A stretch of DNA of 64,000 nt from Enterococcus_D entomosocium (GCF_030441895.1 NZ_JARJAS010000013.1), one strand, 5' to 3'; numbered from the stretch's first letter, positions 17,198 to 27,050 are shown. The notes: generated by a model from the letters alone, not told the origin. Translations and numbers: made by a program.

Positions 17198-18343
17198 TTA
17201 ATAAATCTTTTTCGTAAAGTATTTTAAGATCAGGGGAGAGATCAAGGTACTCAACAAGACAACGATCACCAAAGGGGAATACAATGCGGACGAAATCAAT
17301 TGGTTTTGTTGACCAATCTGTAAAATGATCAATGCCATTTCACCTCGGGAAATCATTCCAGCTCCCACCATCCAAGCACTGTTGTTTGAGAATTTCGCGA
17401 TTTTCGCCCCGACATAGCCGCCGACCAATTTGGTCATGATCGCGACCACGGTAAAGGCAAGAATAAAGAATAATTGCTCATTTAAGCGGGAAAAATCAAC
17501 TTCTAAGCCAACGCTGACAAAGAACACCGGAATGAAGACGGCGTAACCTAATGCTTCGACACTGTGTTCCACTTCCTCACGAACCTTCGTTTGACTGACA
17601 GCGATCCCTGCGAAGAAGGCACCAATGACCGAGCTTAACCCAACGAGGTCAGCAAGATACGCCATTCCTAAGCAGATGATCAGTGACATGATGATCACCG
17701 CGGAATTTGCAAATAGCTTTTCTGCAAGTGCCAATAAGAACGGAGCAATCCATTTCACTAATAGAAAAATCAACACAAAATAAATCAATTCTACCAATAA
17801 GGTGACCGGCAGTGGTGTTGCTTGGCTGCTTTCGCCGCCTAAAAAGGAAAGGCTAAGACTCAAAACCAACACGACCAAAATATCATCCACGACGGAAGCA
17901 CCAAGAATCGTCGACCCTTCTTTCGTATTCACCACATTCAACTCTTTCAATACTTCGACAGAAATACTGACTGAGGTGGCAGCTAATACGATCCCGAAAA
18001 AGAACGCTTCTGTGGGACTGCTTTGAAAACCGACCCCCGTGGCATACCCGAAGAGCATAGGGAACACGATCCCCAAAAGGGCAACGAGCATCCCTGGACG
18101 AAAATAGCGTTTCAATAAAGAAATATCACTTTCCAATCCCGCTAAAAACATCAGCAAAATAACACCAATCTCTGAAAAATCATGAACCAGAATATCTGGA
18201 TGGACCCAATTGAGTCCTGCGCCTCCTAGTAAAACCCCCGCTAACAACTGCCCGATAACAGCAGGAACGCCCATCCGTCTCGCCAGATGCGAGAAGAGGG
18301 TCGTTGTGATTAGGATCAAACACAAAATCCCGACAAAATGCAT
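17198..18343 (-). CDS. napA: CPA2 Na+/H+ antiporter (NapA type)
   Basis: A 381-residue membrane protein with about 12 hydrophobic segments, matching the ~383-residue NapA of Enterococcus hirae in length and type. Visible family features are PAVIGQLLAGVLLGG near the N terminus, an LAATSVSISVEVL segment, and GASVVDDILVV carrying the paired aspartates of the CPA2 ion site. It exchanges cytoplasmic Na+ or Li+ for protons. It stands alone between terminators. The upstream sequence has an extended -10 element (TGCTATACT on the minus strand, about 60 bp before the ATG). It is unrelated to the flanking ureide loci. Confidence 0.85.
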   Translation of the reverse strand: MHFVGILCLILITTTLFSHLARRMGVPAVIGQLLAGVLLGGAGLNWVHPDILVHDFSEIGVILLMFLAGLESDISLLKRYFRPGMLVALLGIVFPMLFGYATGVGFQSSPTEAFFFGIVLAATSVSISVEVLKELNVVNTKEGSTILGASVVDDILVVLVLSLSLSFLGGESSQATPLPVTLLVELIYFVLIFLLVKWIAPFLLALAEKLFANSAVIIMSLIICLGMAYLADLVGLSSVIGAFFAGIAVSQTKVREEVEHSVEALGYAVFIPVFFVSVGLEVDFSRLNEQLFFILAFTVVAIMTKLVGGYVGAKIAKFSNNSAWMVGAGMISRGEMALIILQIGQQNQLISSALYSPLVIVVLLSTLISPLILKYFTKKIY

Positions 18344-18547
18344 AAAACCTCATCCTTCTTTCCTATAACATACTCCCCTTTAGTATAGCATTCTCTCTTG
18401 AATTGAGCCTGTATCAAGCCTTTTTTTATTAAAAGAGTTTCATTAAACCACACGTTTTTTGAGATAAGGAGGAAGCGAAGGCAATCAGAGTTTTTCTGTG
18501 CACTCGTCGAAATAAAAAAACATTATTTTCACTTTACTTGTAACAAA

Positions 18548-19345
18548 TTATTGTTCGAGCCAACGGGCAAGCCGTTGAAAAACCATTTGGACTTGCGGCT
18601 CCTCGACGTTTTTCAAAAAGTCGTGGGGCAAATCATAGACAGGGACAAATTTGCTTTTAGGCACTTTCTTCAAGCCTTTGCTGTAACGAAAAGGAACTTC
18701 CTCATCGGTACTGCTGGCACTGCTGAAAATTGGAGGAAATTGAGCAAGCAGCTCAGGATCAATGGCATAGTCAGAAAGAGCTTCAGCTGTTAGACCATAG
18801 ATCGTTGTGAGTTCTTGCTGTTGAACCCAATAAACATAAGGCAAATAGCGCTGAAACTGCGGATCATCCCAAACGATCTCGGTTTGATCCAAAGAAGGGA
18901 CTTGCTCTTTGCTTAAGAGCGGCTGCTGCAAGACTCGTTTGTTTTCAATAAAAGAAAGATCGGTATACCCATAAAAATTGACCAGTTTTTCAGGCAATCT
19001 CTGTTGTTCCTTCAGTAATTGCTGGGTAAGCGCCAGCATCAAATAACCGCCAGCTGAGCGTCCGCAGAAACAAAACGGGTTATCTTTAAGCACAGTTGCT
19101 TGCAATTCTTGAAAATTTTGCCAGTTCAGCGCCAAAATCTCCGCTAACGAGGAATTGGGCGCCAGTAAATAATCGACTGTGAGGACGCTGTATTGCTGCG
19201 CTTGAAATAGTGTGATCAGTGATGCGGGAATGTCTTGGCGGGTTCCATAAACAAAACCGCCGCCGTGAAAATAAATCAGGTATTTCTCCGAAGCAGGATA
19301 GAGGGTCACGGAAGCACCGGTGGTCAATTGCCATTCTTTTTTCAT
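18548..19345 (-). CDS. HSL-type alpha/beta hydrolase, ureide locus 2
   Basis: A 265-residue cytosolic alpha/beta hydrolase with HGGGFVYGTRQDIP (oxyanion hole), GRSAGGYLML (nucleophile serine), a DEEVPF segment likely holding the acid, and DLPHDF with the likely catalytic histidine. It is a paralogue of 508-1380. Its ATG overlaps the stop of the PucR gene by four bases (ATGA), so it is translated with the regulator. That tight coupling, together with the paralogue beside locus 1, argues for a role in ureide metabolism or in making or removing the regulator's ligand. Substrate unknown. No clear terminator follows it. Confidence 0.82.
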   Translation of the reverse strand: MKKEWQLTTGASVTLYPASEKYLIYFHGGGFVYGTRQDIPASLITLFQAQQYSVLTVDYLLAPNSSLAEILALNWQNFQELQATVLKDNPFCFCGRSAGGYLMLALTQQLLKEQQRLPEKLVNFYGYTDLSFIENKRVLQQPLLSKEQVPSLDQTEIVWDDPQFQRYLPYVYWVQQQELTTIYGLTAEALSDYAIDPELLAQFPPIFSSASSTDEEVPFRYSKGLKKVPKSKFVPVYDLPHDFLKNVEEPQVQMVFQRLARWLEQ

Positions 19346-20919
19346 TTTGCTTGACTCCTTTTCTGAAGCTCTAATAAATAGGTGCCGATCTCGTAATTGA
19401 CTAATTGGATCGGACTTGTCAGATCGATCTCTAGTAGCTGTTCGATTTTGCTTAGCCGATAACGAATCGTTTTGGCATGAAGAAACAAGGTTTCAGCCGT
19501 ATTTTTGTAATTGCGATTCGTGATAAAAAAGGTATATAGCGTTTTGAACAGCTCTTCATTTTCTTCCGAGAGTTGATACAGCTTCGGGGGAATGCTTTGC
19601 TGCAGCTTTTCCAGTTGGTTCTCCTTGATAAAGGAACTAAAGATACCTAAGTCGCTATAGGCAATGATCGGCGCCAAATAAAACTGCCGATTGAAGCGAA
19701 TCGCATCCAAACACTCTGGCAGGATCTCTTTGATCTGTTCCTTGCGCAAGACTTCGCTGACCACCAAGCAGCCATGTTCATCGGCTAGCAGGGCATCATC
19801 AAAATATGTCTGCAGCATCTGTTTCGTCACCTGATGGGCGATCGATTGGAAATTATAGAGGATCACCAAATAATTGTGGTGTTCAAAAAAGACGTGGGGT
19901 GTTTTCAACGCCCGTAGCTTGTGCAAAACGACGGACTTACGCTCCTTATCTTTAAAGCTGTTGGAAGCAAAGGCGATGCCTTGGTAGAAATCGTAGCGAT
20001 CCAGTTGCGCTTCTTCTAACAAAAGATCCAGCTCAGCCAAATTGCTAGGAGTGTTTTGCAAGATCGCATCGGCAAGATTGTTCATGCGATTGTAGCGCTC
20101 TTTCTTCAACAAATACGCCATTTGGAGGCGTTCATAGATGACGTCGATCACATTTTCAATAATCATGACTTTTGCCTCAGGGATCTGCGAATCTTTCTGA
20201 TAAACGATCAAGGTACATAAATCATTGTAAGGATTGATGATCTCTACTTTGATGGCAGTCACATATTGATTGTTCTCATGAGAAAATAATTCTAAATATT
20301 CGTAGTGGTTCTTGGTAAACTCGACGGTTTTCATGGGTTCTTGTTTGGTCACCACGAAATTCTTAAAGGATTGACCGACGGACACATGCACATCTAAATG
20401 GGGGATGCGCAAAGAACAAGGCTTTTCGATCAATTGATAGAACTCTTGTATGATCTGATCGAAAGAAGAGTGGTTGCGCTCGACTTTCATGAAGCGCTGA
20501 CGAACTTCGTAATAGGTACGCAGCAGCTGGGTTTGGTGATTCAGCAATGGTTCGTAAACCGCTAGCATGATGGCTTCATAGCTGACTTCTTGCTGTACTT
20601 TGATCAAAGGGATCTGATAAGCAAAGCTAAGCTCAATCACCCAATCTGGAATCATAGGGATCAAGCGATCCACTTTGATCACTAAACCGCTGACACCGAT
20701 TTGCTGCATTTTTTCAAAAAAAACACGCAGTTCCTCAGGCGATTGGTCTTTGAAGGCATAAAAAGAAGTCAAAATCAATTGATGGGCTTTGCTCCATTTT
20801 TCGATATCCATCGCTTCCAACACCATAACGGAACCAACGGAATTTGTTAAACCAATGGAGCCAGTCAGGACTTTACTTTTTTCAAAAAGCGGCAGTTCAA
20901 CCAATTCTTTTAATTTCAT
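19342..20919 (-). CDS. PucR-family transcriptional regulator, locus 2
   Basis: A 525-residue regulator with an N-terminal PucR domain (about 1-120), a variable middle, and a C-terminal HTH_30 domain ending with TLFLHAKTIRYRLSKIEQLL. It is a diverged paralogue of 9548-11179. It is divergent from the AllF-AllG fusion gene (117-bp gap). The gap contains an inverted repeat across its own promoter and a cre-like site. ATG start with AAAAAGGAG upstream. It is co-transcribed with the downstream hydrolase. Control of the 21036-29391 run is inferred from the divergent arrangement. Confidence 0.87.
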   Translation of the reverse strand: MKLKELVELPLFEKSKVLTGSIGLTNSVGSVMVLEAMDIEKWSKAHQLILTSFYAFKDQSPEELRVFFEKMQQIGVSGLVIKVDRLIPMIPDWVIELSFAYQIPLIKVQQEVSYEAIMLAVYEPLLNHQTQLLRTYYEVRQRFMKVERNHSSFDQIIQEFYQLIEKPCSLRIPHLDVHVSVGQSFKNFVVTKQEPMKTVEFTKNHYEYLELFSHENNQYVTAIKVEIINPYNDLCTLIVYQKDSQIPEAKVMIIENVIDVIYERLQMAYLLKKERYNRMNNLADAILQNTPSNLAELDLLLEEAQLDRYDFYQGIAFASNSFKDKERKSVVLHKLRALKTPHVFFEHHNYLVILYNFQSIAHQVTKQMLQTYFDDALLADEHGCLVVSEVLRKEQIKEILPECLDAIRFNRQFYLAPIIAYSDLGIFSSFIKENQLEKLQQSIPPKLYQLSEENEELFKTLYTFFITNRNYKNTAETLFLHAKTIRYRLSKIEQLLEIDLTSPIQLVNYEIGTYLLELQKRSQAK

Positions 20920-20940
20920 AAAATGCTCCTTTTTTCTCTT

Positions 20941-20980
20941 TTGGATAAAAAGTATAGCATTTTTTTAGAACTTTATCCAA
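20941..20980 (-). promoter_or_regulatory. pucR-2 promoter framed by a TTGGATAAA inverted repeat
   Basis: On the minus strand, -35 TTGGAT and extended -10 TGCTATACT are spaced 18 bp apart. The two arms TTGGATAAA and TTTATCCAA lie at the outer ends of this 40-bp segment, 31 bp centre to centre (about three helical turns). One arm overlaps the -35, the other lies just after the -10. This is a good candidate for a self-binding operator of the PucR protein. Confidence 0.65.
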
Positions 20981-20994
20981 TGAAAACGCAAACA
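20981..20994 (+). promoter_or_regulatory. cre-like site upstream of allFG fusion
   Basis: TGAAAACGCAAACA agrees with the cre consensus TGWAANCGNTNWCA in 13 of 14 positions. It lies 42 bp before the fusion gene and next to the regulator's operator, so carbon catabolite control of locus 2 is likely. Confidence 0.6.
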
Positions 20995-21035
20995 AGGCTC
21001 GTTAGAATGAGAGTATAAGAAAAGGAGGAGAACAA

Positions 21036-24000
21036 ATGCTGCACACAGTAATCTTAAAGAATAACTACCAAGATTCCATTAACTTAATGCTGCTGACGAA
21101 TACGATCAATGATCTAGGCGATGTCGAAATGAGTCAAATCATGATGGGGACGGATGCAAACAAAGACATATTAAATAACACTGGATTGCTTTCTAAAGAG
21201 GCAGAAGGTGCTTCACCCAACGATATGATGATCGTGGTCGATAGCCAAAACGAACAGATCATGGATCAAGTAATGCCAGCGATCGATTCATTTTTAGCTG
21301 ATCTTTCAGCAAAAGATCAAGGCAAAGAAACGCCAGCGGCGGCTTCATGGCAAGAAGCCTTGAGCGCAATGCCAGATGCCAATGTTGCATTATTTAGTAT
21401 TCCTGGGGAATATGGCGCAGCCGAGATGGAAAAAGCGCTAAAAAATGACTTGCATGTTTTCTCGTTTACGGACAATGTCGCTATCGAAGATGAAGTGCGT
21501 TTGAAAAAGCTGGCTCATGAAAAAGGCTTATTGATGATGGGGCCTGACTGTGGGACTGGTATTATTTCTAGCATTCCGATTGCCTTCACGAATGTCGTGG
21601 CACCAGGAAACATCGGCGTCGTTGGTGCCTCTGGTACGGGGATTCAAGAAGTGACGACGATCATTGACCGATTAGGCGGTGGTGTCGTTCATGCCATCGG
21701 GACCGGCGGACGTGACTTAAGCGACAAAGTTGGGGCGATCACTGTCAAAGATGCCATCGTTGCTTTAGAAAATCATGAACCGACAGATGTGATTTGCGTG
21801 ATCTCGAAACCACCTGCAAAAGAAGTGCGGGATGAAGTCGTTCAATTGCTGCAAAGTATCAGCAAACCTGTGGTAGCGATTTTCTTAGGAGAAAAACCAG
21901 AAGCCCATGAAGGAAAAGTCTATTTGGCACATACGCTGGAAGAAACAGCGCGTATCGCTGTTGATCTTGCCAATGAAGAACCCGTCAAAGCGAACTATTT
22001 TGAACGCGTGAAATCCCCAGATGTGCCCAAACTCGCTGAAGACAAAGTGGTCAAAGGTCTTTATTCTGGCGGTACATTAGCTGCCGAAGCAGGAATGCTG
22101 ATCTCCGAAGCCTTGAATCTAGAAGGCCTTGTAAAACAAGAAGGCTATATCTTGCATTCCCACGGCTATGATGTGATCGACCTTGGTGATGATATCTATA
22201 CCCAAGGCAAACCGCATCCAATGATCGATCCTGAAGTGCGCATCAAAAAAATCGAAGACTATGCGCAAGATGAGCAAACCGGGGTCATTTTATTTGATGT
22301 GGTGCTAGGTTACGGCGCGCATACAGATATGGTAGGAGCTTTGTTACCAGCTATCGAAGCTGCACAGCAAACAGCCCAAGCAGCTGATCGCGCGTTGTAC
22401 TTTGTTGCTACCGTCTGCGGAACTGAAAAAGATCCGCAAAACTACCAAGAAGCAGTCAACCGTTTGAAAGCAGCTGGCGTCTATGTGGCACCGAGCAATG
22501 CTCAAGCAGTGCAATTAGCCCTAGCTTTAAAAGGGGCGACTCTTTCTGAAGCAGACAAAACAGTCAATGACTATACTGGTAGCAAGGTTGAGGTGCCGAC
22601 AGTCAGCGAGAAAGTAATGGAGCTGTTGACCACCAAACCACGGATCATCAATGTTGGCTTGCAAAGCTTCAATGAATCGATCCTGCAATATGGCGGGAAA
22701 ACAGAACAATTCAACTGGCGTCCTCGTGCCAACGGCAACAAGAAAATGATCCGTATTTTAGACGCGTTAGAAGAATTTGACGAAAAAATCACAGATGAAA
22801 ACCAAGCAGTGACGGATAAAATCAAAAATGCCCAACCATTCTTGATCGATGTCGTTCCGGCTAAATCAGTGATCGCTGAATTAAACGAAAGTCAGAAAAC
22901 CTTGCTGCATGCAGGACCGCCGATCCAATGGTCGGAAATGACGGGACCGATGCAAGGGTCTTGTATCGGCGCTGCCTTGTTTGAACGCTGGGCGAAAGAT
23001 GAAGACGAAGCCCGCCGCTTACTCGAAAGTGGGGAAGTCCGCTTTATGCCATGTCACCATGTCCAGGCAGTTGGACCAATGGGGGGAATCACTTCTGGGA
23101 ATATGCCTGTCTTTGTGGTTGAAAACCGCCTTGTCGGCAACAAAGCCTACTGTATTTTGAACGAAGGGATCGGTAAAGTCTTACGATTTGGTGCCTATTC
23201 ACAAGAAGTCATCGATCGTTTGGATTGGATCAAAGACGTCTTAGGACCAACCATTGCCAAGGCATTAAAACTAACTGAAGAAGGCATCAATTTGAATGTA
23301 TTGATTGCCCGGTCGATCACAATGGGGGATGAATTCCATCAACGAAATATTGCAGCATCATTGAACTTCTTGAAAGAGATCGCGCCGTTGATCATCCAAA
23401 CAGAAATCGATGAAAAGCAAAAATATGAAGTGATCAAGTTCTTAGCAGATACCGATCAGTTCTTCTTGAATATCATGATGGCAACCGGCAAAGCCATCGT
23501 TGACGGTGCCCGTGTCGATGCCAAAGGAACGATCGTGACCACCATGACGAGAAACGGCGTCAATTTTGGGGTTCGTGTCGCCCAAACAGAAGACCAATGG
23601 CATACTGCACCAGTCAATACGCCGAAAGGTTTGTACTTTACTGGGTTTACCGAAGCAGATGGCAATCCTGATATTGGGGACAGTGCCATTACTGAAACCG
23701 TCGGTGTCGGAGCAATGGCGATGGTAGCCGCACCAGGTGTAACACGCTTTGTCGGCGCTGGTGGCTTTGAAGATGCGCTAGAAACTTCCAATGAAATGGC
23801 AAAAATCTGTTTCGGTCATAATCCGACCTTCTCGATCCCAACATGGGACTTCCAGGGGACTTGTTTGGGGATCGACATCCGGAAAGTCGTTGAAACAGGC
23901 ATCACCCCAATCATCAATACTGGGATCGCCCATAAAGAAGCAGGTGTCGGTCAAGTCGGTGCAGGGACGGTGCGTGCACCGTTAGGCTGTTTTGAAAATG

Positions 24001-24044
24001 CCTTGACGGCTTATGCGAAGGATCTGGGGATCGATGTTGACTGA
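21036..24044 (+). CDS. AllF-AllG fusion, oxamic transcarbamylase subunits in one chain
   Basis: A 1002-residue protein. Residues 1-~560 are an FdrA/AllF module (GPDCGTG at 169-175, GASGTG at about 197-202, GTGGRDL, then IDLGDDIYTQGKPHPMID). Residues ~600-1002 are a DUF1116/AllG module (PFLIDVVPAKSV, HAGPPI, CHHVQAVGPMGGITSG, MGDEFHQRN). A linker of about 40 residues rich in Asp, Glu and Lys joins them, exactly where locus 1 has a stop and a new start. The chain has no internal stop, and AAGGAGGAG precedes the ATG. The inferred reaction is phosphorolysis of oxalurate, or a related carbamoyl compound, to carbamoyl phosphate. AllH follows with an 11-base overlap. Confidence 0.9.
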   Translation: MLHTVILKNNYQDSINLMLLTNTINDLGDVEMSQIMMGTDANKDILNNTGLLSKEAEGASPNDMMIVVDSQNEQIMDQVMPAIDSFLADLSAKDQGKETPAAASWQEALSAMPDANVALFSIPGEYGAAEMEKALKNDLHVFSFTDNVAIEDEVRLKKLAHEKGLLMMGPDCGTGIISSIPIAFTNVVAPGNIGVVGASGTGIQEVTTIIDRLGGGVVHAIGTGGRDLSDKVGAITVKDAIVALENHEPTDVICVISKPPAKEVRDEVVQLLQSISKPVVAIFLGEKPEAHEGKVYLAHTLEETARIAVDLANEEPVKANYFERVKSPDVPKLAEDKVVKGLYSGGTLAAEAGMLISEALNLEGLVKQEGYILHSHGYDVIDLGDDIYTQGKPHPMIDPEVRIKKIEDYAQDEQTGVILFDVVLGYGAHTDMVGALLPAIEAAQQTAQAADRALYFVATVCGTEKDPQNYQEAVNRLKAAGVYVAPSNAQAVQLALALKGATLSEADKTVNDYTGSKVEVPTVSEKVMELLTTKPRIINVGLQSFNESILQYGGKTEQFNWRPRANGNKKMIRILDALEEFDEKITDENQAVTDKIKNAQPFLIDVVPAKSVIAELNESQKTLLHAGPPIQWSEMTGPMQGSCIGAALFERWAKDEDEARRLLESGEVRFMPCHHVQAVGPMGGITSGNMPVFVVENRLVGNKAYCILNEGIGKVLRFGAYSQEVIDRLDWIKDVLGPTIAKALKLTEEGINLNVLIARSITMGDEFHQRNIAASLNFLKEIAPLIIQTEIDEKQKYEVIKFLADTDQFFLNIMMATGKAIVDGARVDAKGTIVTTMTRNGVNFGVRVAQTEDQWHTAPVNTPKGLYFTGFTEADGNPDIGDSAITETVGVGAMAMVAAPGVTRFVGAGGFEDALETSNEMAKICFGHNPTFSIPTWDFQGTCLGIDIRKVVETGITPIINTGIAHKEAGVGQVGAGTVRAPLGCFENALTAYAKDLGIDVD

Positions 24045-24855
24045 GAAAATCAAAATCAGTGATTATCTAGACCCATTGCAACGATTCGGTCGTACCGGTC
24101 GGGTGCATAGCGTGTTTGATCGTTCATTCAATGTGATGATCGGGCAGCAGCTGGTCAATATCAACAACTATCGCAACTATTTGACTGGCTTCGGAGTCTT
24201 TTTACCAGATGCATTGTTTGAGCAAGTCCTGCCTTTGATCGAGGTCGGCAATCGCGTGCAAGTCCGAGAGCATGGTCTGACCTTTTACAGCACAAAAGGA
24301 ACATTTTCTCTTTCATTAGAGGAAAAAGAATTGGTTTCGCTGCAGGTGAAGGAGCTATCCTTCACCTCTGCGGAATTGCAGCTTTTGAAAGAAATCCTGC
24401 TTCAACAAAAACTAGAAACCAAGATTGGGTTGCCCGAAGATGAGAAAACCCAAGCAGTGTTTGCGGCATTGCGGCAGCCTGTCTCAGATTGGGAACCAAT
24501 CATTGCTCACCTGATTGGCCGCGGCAAAGGATTGACACCTAGCGGCGATGATCTTTTAGTTGCCTATCAAGCGATGCTCTATGCCTTGCAGCAGCCGGAA
24601 GCTGACGCGTTAGCGCAAGCATTGGCAAAACCGCTGTCTACGACGGATGTCAGCCTTGCTTATATTCAAAGTGCCAGTCAAGGGTATGTCAATTCTCTGA
24701 TGCTGCAATTATTCAAAGACTTAAAAAAGCAAAACCCACAAGTGATTGAAAAAGATGTGCAGCAGTTGATGTCCGTTGGTCATTCGTCAGGCAAAGATCT
24801 TAGTTTTGGGTTCTTGTTAGCGTTGGAGTCATTGTCACTTGAGGAAAAAGAATAG
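24034..24855 (+). CDS. AllH-like subunit (DUF2877), locus 2
   Basis: A 273-residue DUF2877 protein with the signature GRGKGLTPSGDD (about 160-171) and a C-terminal VGHSSGKDLSFGF segment. It is a paralogue of 7746-8609 and should be the third subunit partnering the AllF-AllG fusion. ATG 24034 is chosen because CTGGGGA lies just upstream; an in-frame ATG at 24013 would deepen the overlap with the fusion gene. It lies 15 bp before the MFS gene. Confidence 0.85.
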   Translation: MLTEKIKISDYLDPLQRFGRTGRVHSVFDRSFNVMIGQQLVNINNYRNYLTGFGVFLPDALFEQVLPLIEVGNRVQVREHGLTFYSTKGTFSLSLEEKELVSLQVKELSFTSAELQLLKEILLQQKLETKIGLPEDEKTQAVFAALRQPVSDWEPIIAHLIGRGKGLTPSGDDLLVAYQAMLYALQQPEADALAQALAKPLSTTDVSLAYIQSASQGYVNSLMLQLFKDLKKQNPQVIEKDVQQLMSVGHSSGKDLSFGFLLALESLSLEEKE

Positions 24856-24870
24856 AAATGGGGAGAAATC

Positions 24871-26121
24871 ATGGAAATCAGTAACCAGAAAGATGCGGTC
24901 AAAGTAAGCAATTCTTACTGGAAAAAAGTCGTTGCTATTTTCTTTGTCGGCTGGATTTTAATGTACGCCACACGGACGATCTTCAATCCAATCATGGGTG
25001 TGATCGGAGAAGAATTCAATTTAAGCAACACACAACTAGGACTTGCCAATAGTATTTTCTTTTTGACATATGCCGTTGCGCAAATTCCTTTTGGCATCAT
25101 CGGCGACAAAATCGGTCGCAAATTGGTGATCGCCCTAGGTTTTGTTTTATTGGCGGTGACTACTTACTTCAGTGGACTAGCCACAAGCTTCGTTTTGTTC
25201 TTAGTGATTCGTGCCATTGCAGGGATTGGTCAAGGTGCCTATTACGGTCCGCAATACGCATTGTCTACCGAAGCGATTCCCGACAACAAACGGACCGTCG
25301 GAAATGCCATTATCAACAGTGGGATGGCGTTTGGAACGTCTGGCGGGTACTTGCTTTCTAGTAAATTGGTCTTGGATAACGGGGGCCATTGGAGCCAACC
25401 CTTCTTCCTAATGGCGTTTCCGACCTTGATCGTCGGTGTCTTGTTCTATTTTGTTTTGAAAGAAAAAGTGATTCGTCCAGAAGATGAAGGACAAGAAATA
25501 AAAGAAGAGGGGCCAAAAGAAAAGATTTCCTTGAAGCAGATTTTTTCAAACCGCAATCTCGTGGCAGCCTTTGTTCTATGCTTTACCAGCATTTATGCAA
25601 ACTTTGTGATTATAACTTGGCTGCCGCAATTCTTGATTGCCGAGCGTGGCTTTGAAGGGGCGAGTGTCGGCTTTATTGCTTCCTTAGTCCCATGGGCATC
25701 GATTCCAGGTGCGTTGATTTTTGCTCGATTGAATGATAAAACTGGCGCGACGAAAAAATTAGTCTATTTATTGGTCCCATTGGCGACCCTTTCCGTATTT
25801 GCCATTGCCTTTGTAACGGATCGTACCTTATTGATCACTGTTTTGATTTTGTATGGATTGACTGGCAAGCTGGCGCTTGATCCAATCGTCGTGACCTTTG
25901 TGACGAAAAACGCACCAAAAGGCGCCTTAGGAACAACCTTGAGTGCCTATAACTTTATCGGGATGTCGGGGTCGATCTTAGCGCCTTATGTTACTGGCTT
26001 TTTAGCCGATTCTTTAGGATCGATGCAGGTCGGGTTTTACCTGTCTTGTCTATTACTGCTGATCGGATTAGGTGTTTTTGCCGTATTAGCAAAGGAAAAT
26101 CAGAAGGAGAGCATAAAATGA
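24871..26121 (+). CDS. MFS transporter, ureide locus 2
   Basis: A 416-residue 12-segment major facilitator with GIIGDKIGRKLVIALG between segments 2 and 3. It has the same length as its locus-1 counterpart and a similar architecture (YATRTIFNPIMGVI near the N terminus, LTGKLALDPIVV late). Its stop overlaps the carbamate kinase start (ATGA). Since locus 2 has no AllC or AllE, this or the DAACS carrier must bring in a late intermediate or an unusual ureide, or export oxamate. Which one is not visible in the sequence. Confidence 0.85.
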   Translation: MEISNQKDAVKVSNSYWKKVVAIFFVGWILMYATRTIFNPIMGVIGEEFNLSNTQLGLANSIFFLTYAVAQIPFGIIGDKIGRKLVIALGFVLLAVTTYFSGLATSFVLFLVIRAIAGIGQGAYYGPQYALSTEAIPDNKRTVGNAIINSGMAFGTSGGYLLSSKLVLDNGGHWSQPFFLMAFPTLIVGVLFYFVLKEKVIRPEDEGQEIKEEGPKEKISLKQIFSNRNLVAAFVLCFTSIYANFVIITWLPQFLIAERGFEGASVGFIASLVPWASIPGALIFARLNDKTGATKKLVYLLVPLATLSVFAIAFVTDRTLLITVLILYGLTGKLALDPIVVTFVTKNAPKGALGTTLSAYNFIGMSGSILAPYVTGFLADSLGSMQVGFYLSCLLLLIGLGVFAVLAKENQKESIK

Positions 26122-27050
26122 GTTTGAATGTGATCGCTTTAGGCGGCAATGCTATTTTAGATAAAGACCCCAGTGATGAAGGACAAAAAGCAGTCGTTGC
26201 GCAAGCAGCACGTTATATTGCCGATTTTGTCGAAAAAGGGGAAAAAGTCATTGTTTGTCACGGCAATGGACCACAAGTCGGCAACTTGCTGTTGCAGCAA
26301 AAAGCCGGGGAAAGTGAAAAAAATCCCCAATTGAAATTAGACAGCTGCGTAGCGATGACCCAAGGAAGTATCGGTTATTGGCTGCAAAATGCCTTGATCA
26401 ATGAGTTTGCCACACGTCAAGCACATCCATCGGTAATCTCATTAGTCACCCAAGTTCGTGTCGATCCAGCAGATCCATCGTTTGAGAGACCTTCCAAACC
26501 AGTCGGACCTTTTTATAGTGAAGAGGAAGCCAATGCTGCGATGGCAGCCAATGGCGGGGTATATCAAGAAGATGCTGGGCGTGGTTACCGCAAAGTGGTT
26601 CCATCGCCGAAACCGCAAGAAATTGTTGAAAAAGAAGCCATCAAAACATTGGTCGATGCAGGTGTGATCACGATTTGTGCCGGTGGCGGTGGCGTACCTG
26701 TCGTTCGCAACGATAATGGGTTTACTGGCGTGGAAGCCGTCAACGACAAAGACTTTACCGCCAGTGTCTTAGCAAAAGACGTGCAGGCCGATCGCCTGAT
26801 CATTTTGACCGGTGTCGACAATATCTACATCAATTACAATCAGCCGAATCAGCAAGCCTTAGGGGAAATCAGTGTGGCACAAGCCAAGGGCTACATCGAG
26901 GAAGGCCATTTTGCAGCGGGAAGTATGTTGCCAAAAATAGAAGCTGCGATTGATTTTGTTGAAGAAGATGCAGCCAGAACCGCGATTATTACCTCAATCG
27001 AAAAGTTAGCTGAACTAGATCAGCATACAGGAACCATACTTCGAAAATAA
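26118..27050 (+). CDS. Carbamate kinase, ureide locus 2
   Basis: A 310-residue carbamate kinase with ALGGNAIL, CHGNGPQVGNLL, EDAGRGYRKVVPSP, CAGGGGVPVV and AAGSMLPKIEA. ATG 26118 overlaps the MFS stop by four bases and has AGAAGGAG upstream; a longer frame from 26046 lies inside the MFS gene and is not used. It makes ATP from the carbamoyl phosphate released by the fused transcarbamylase. A second carbamate kinase beside a second transcarbamylase shows that the whole energy-conserving unit, not a single gene, is duplicated. Confidence 0.93.
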   Translation: MSLNVIALGGNAILDKDPSDEGQKAVVAQAARYIADFVEKGEKVIVCHGNGPQVGNLLLQQKAGESEKNPQLKLDSCVAMTQGSIGYWLQNALINEFATRQAHPSVISLVTQVRVDPADPSFERPSKPVGPFYSEEEANAAMAANGGVYQEDAGRGYRKVVPSPKPQEIVEKEAIKTLVDAGVITICAGGGGVPVVRNDNGFTGVEAVNDKDFTASVLAKDVQADRLIILTGVDNIYINYNQPNQQALGEISVAQAKGYIEEGHFAAGSMLPKIEAAIDFVEEDAARTAIITSIEKLAELDQHTGTILRK

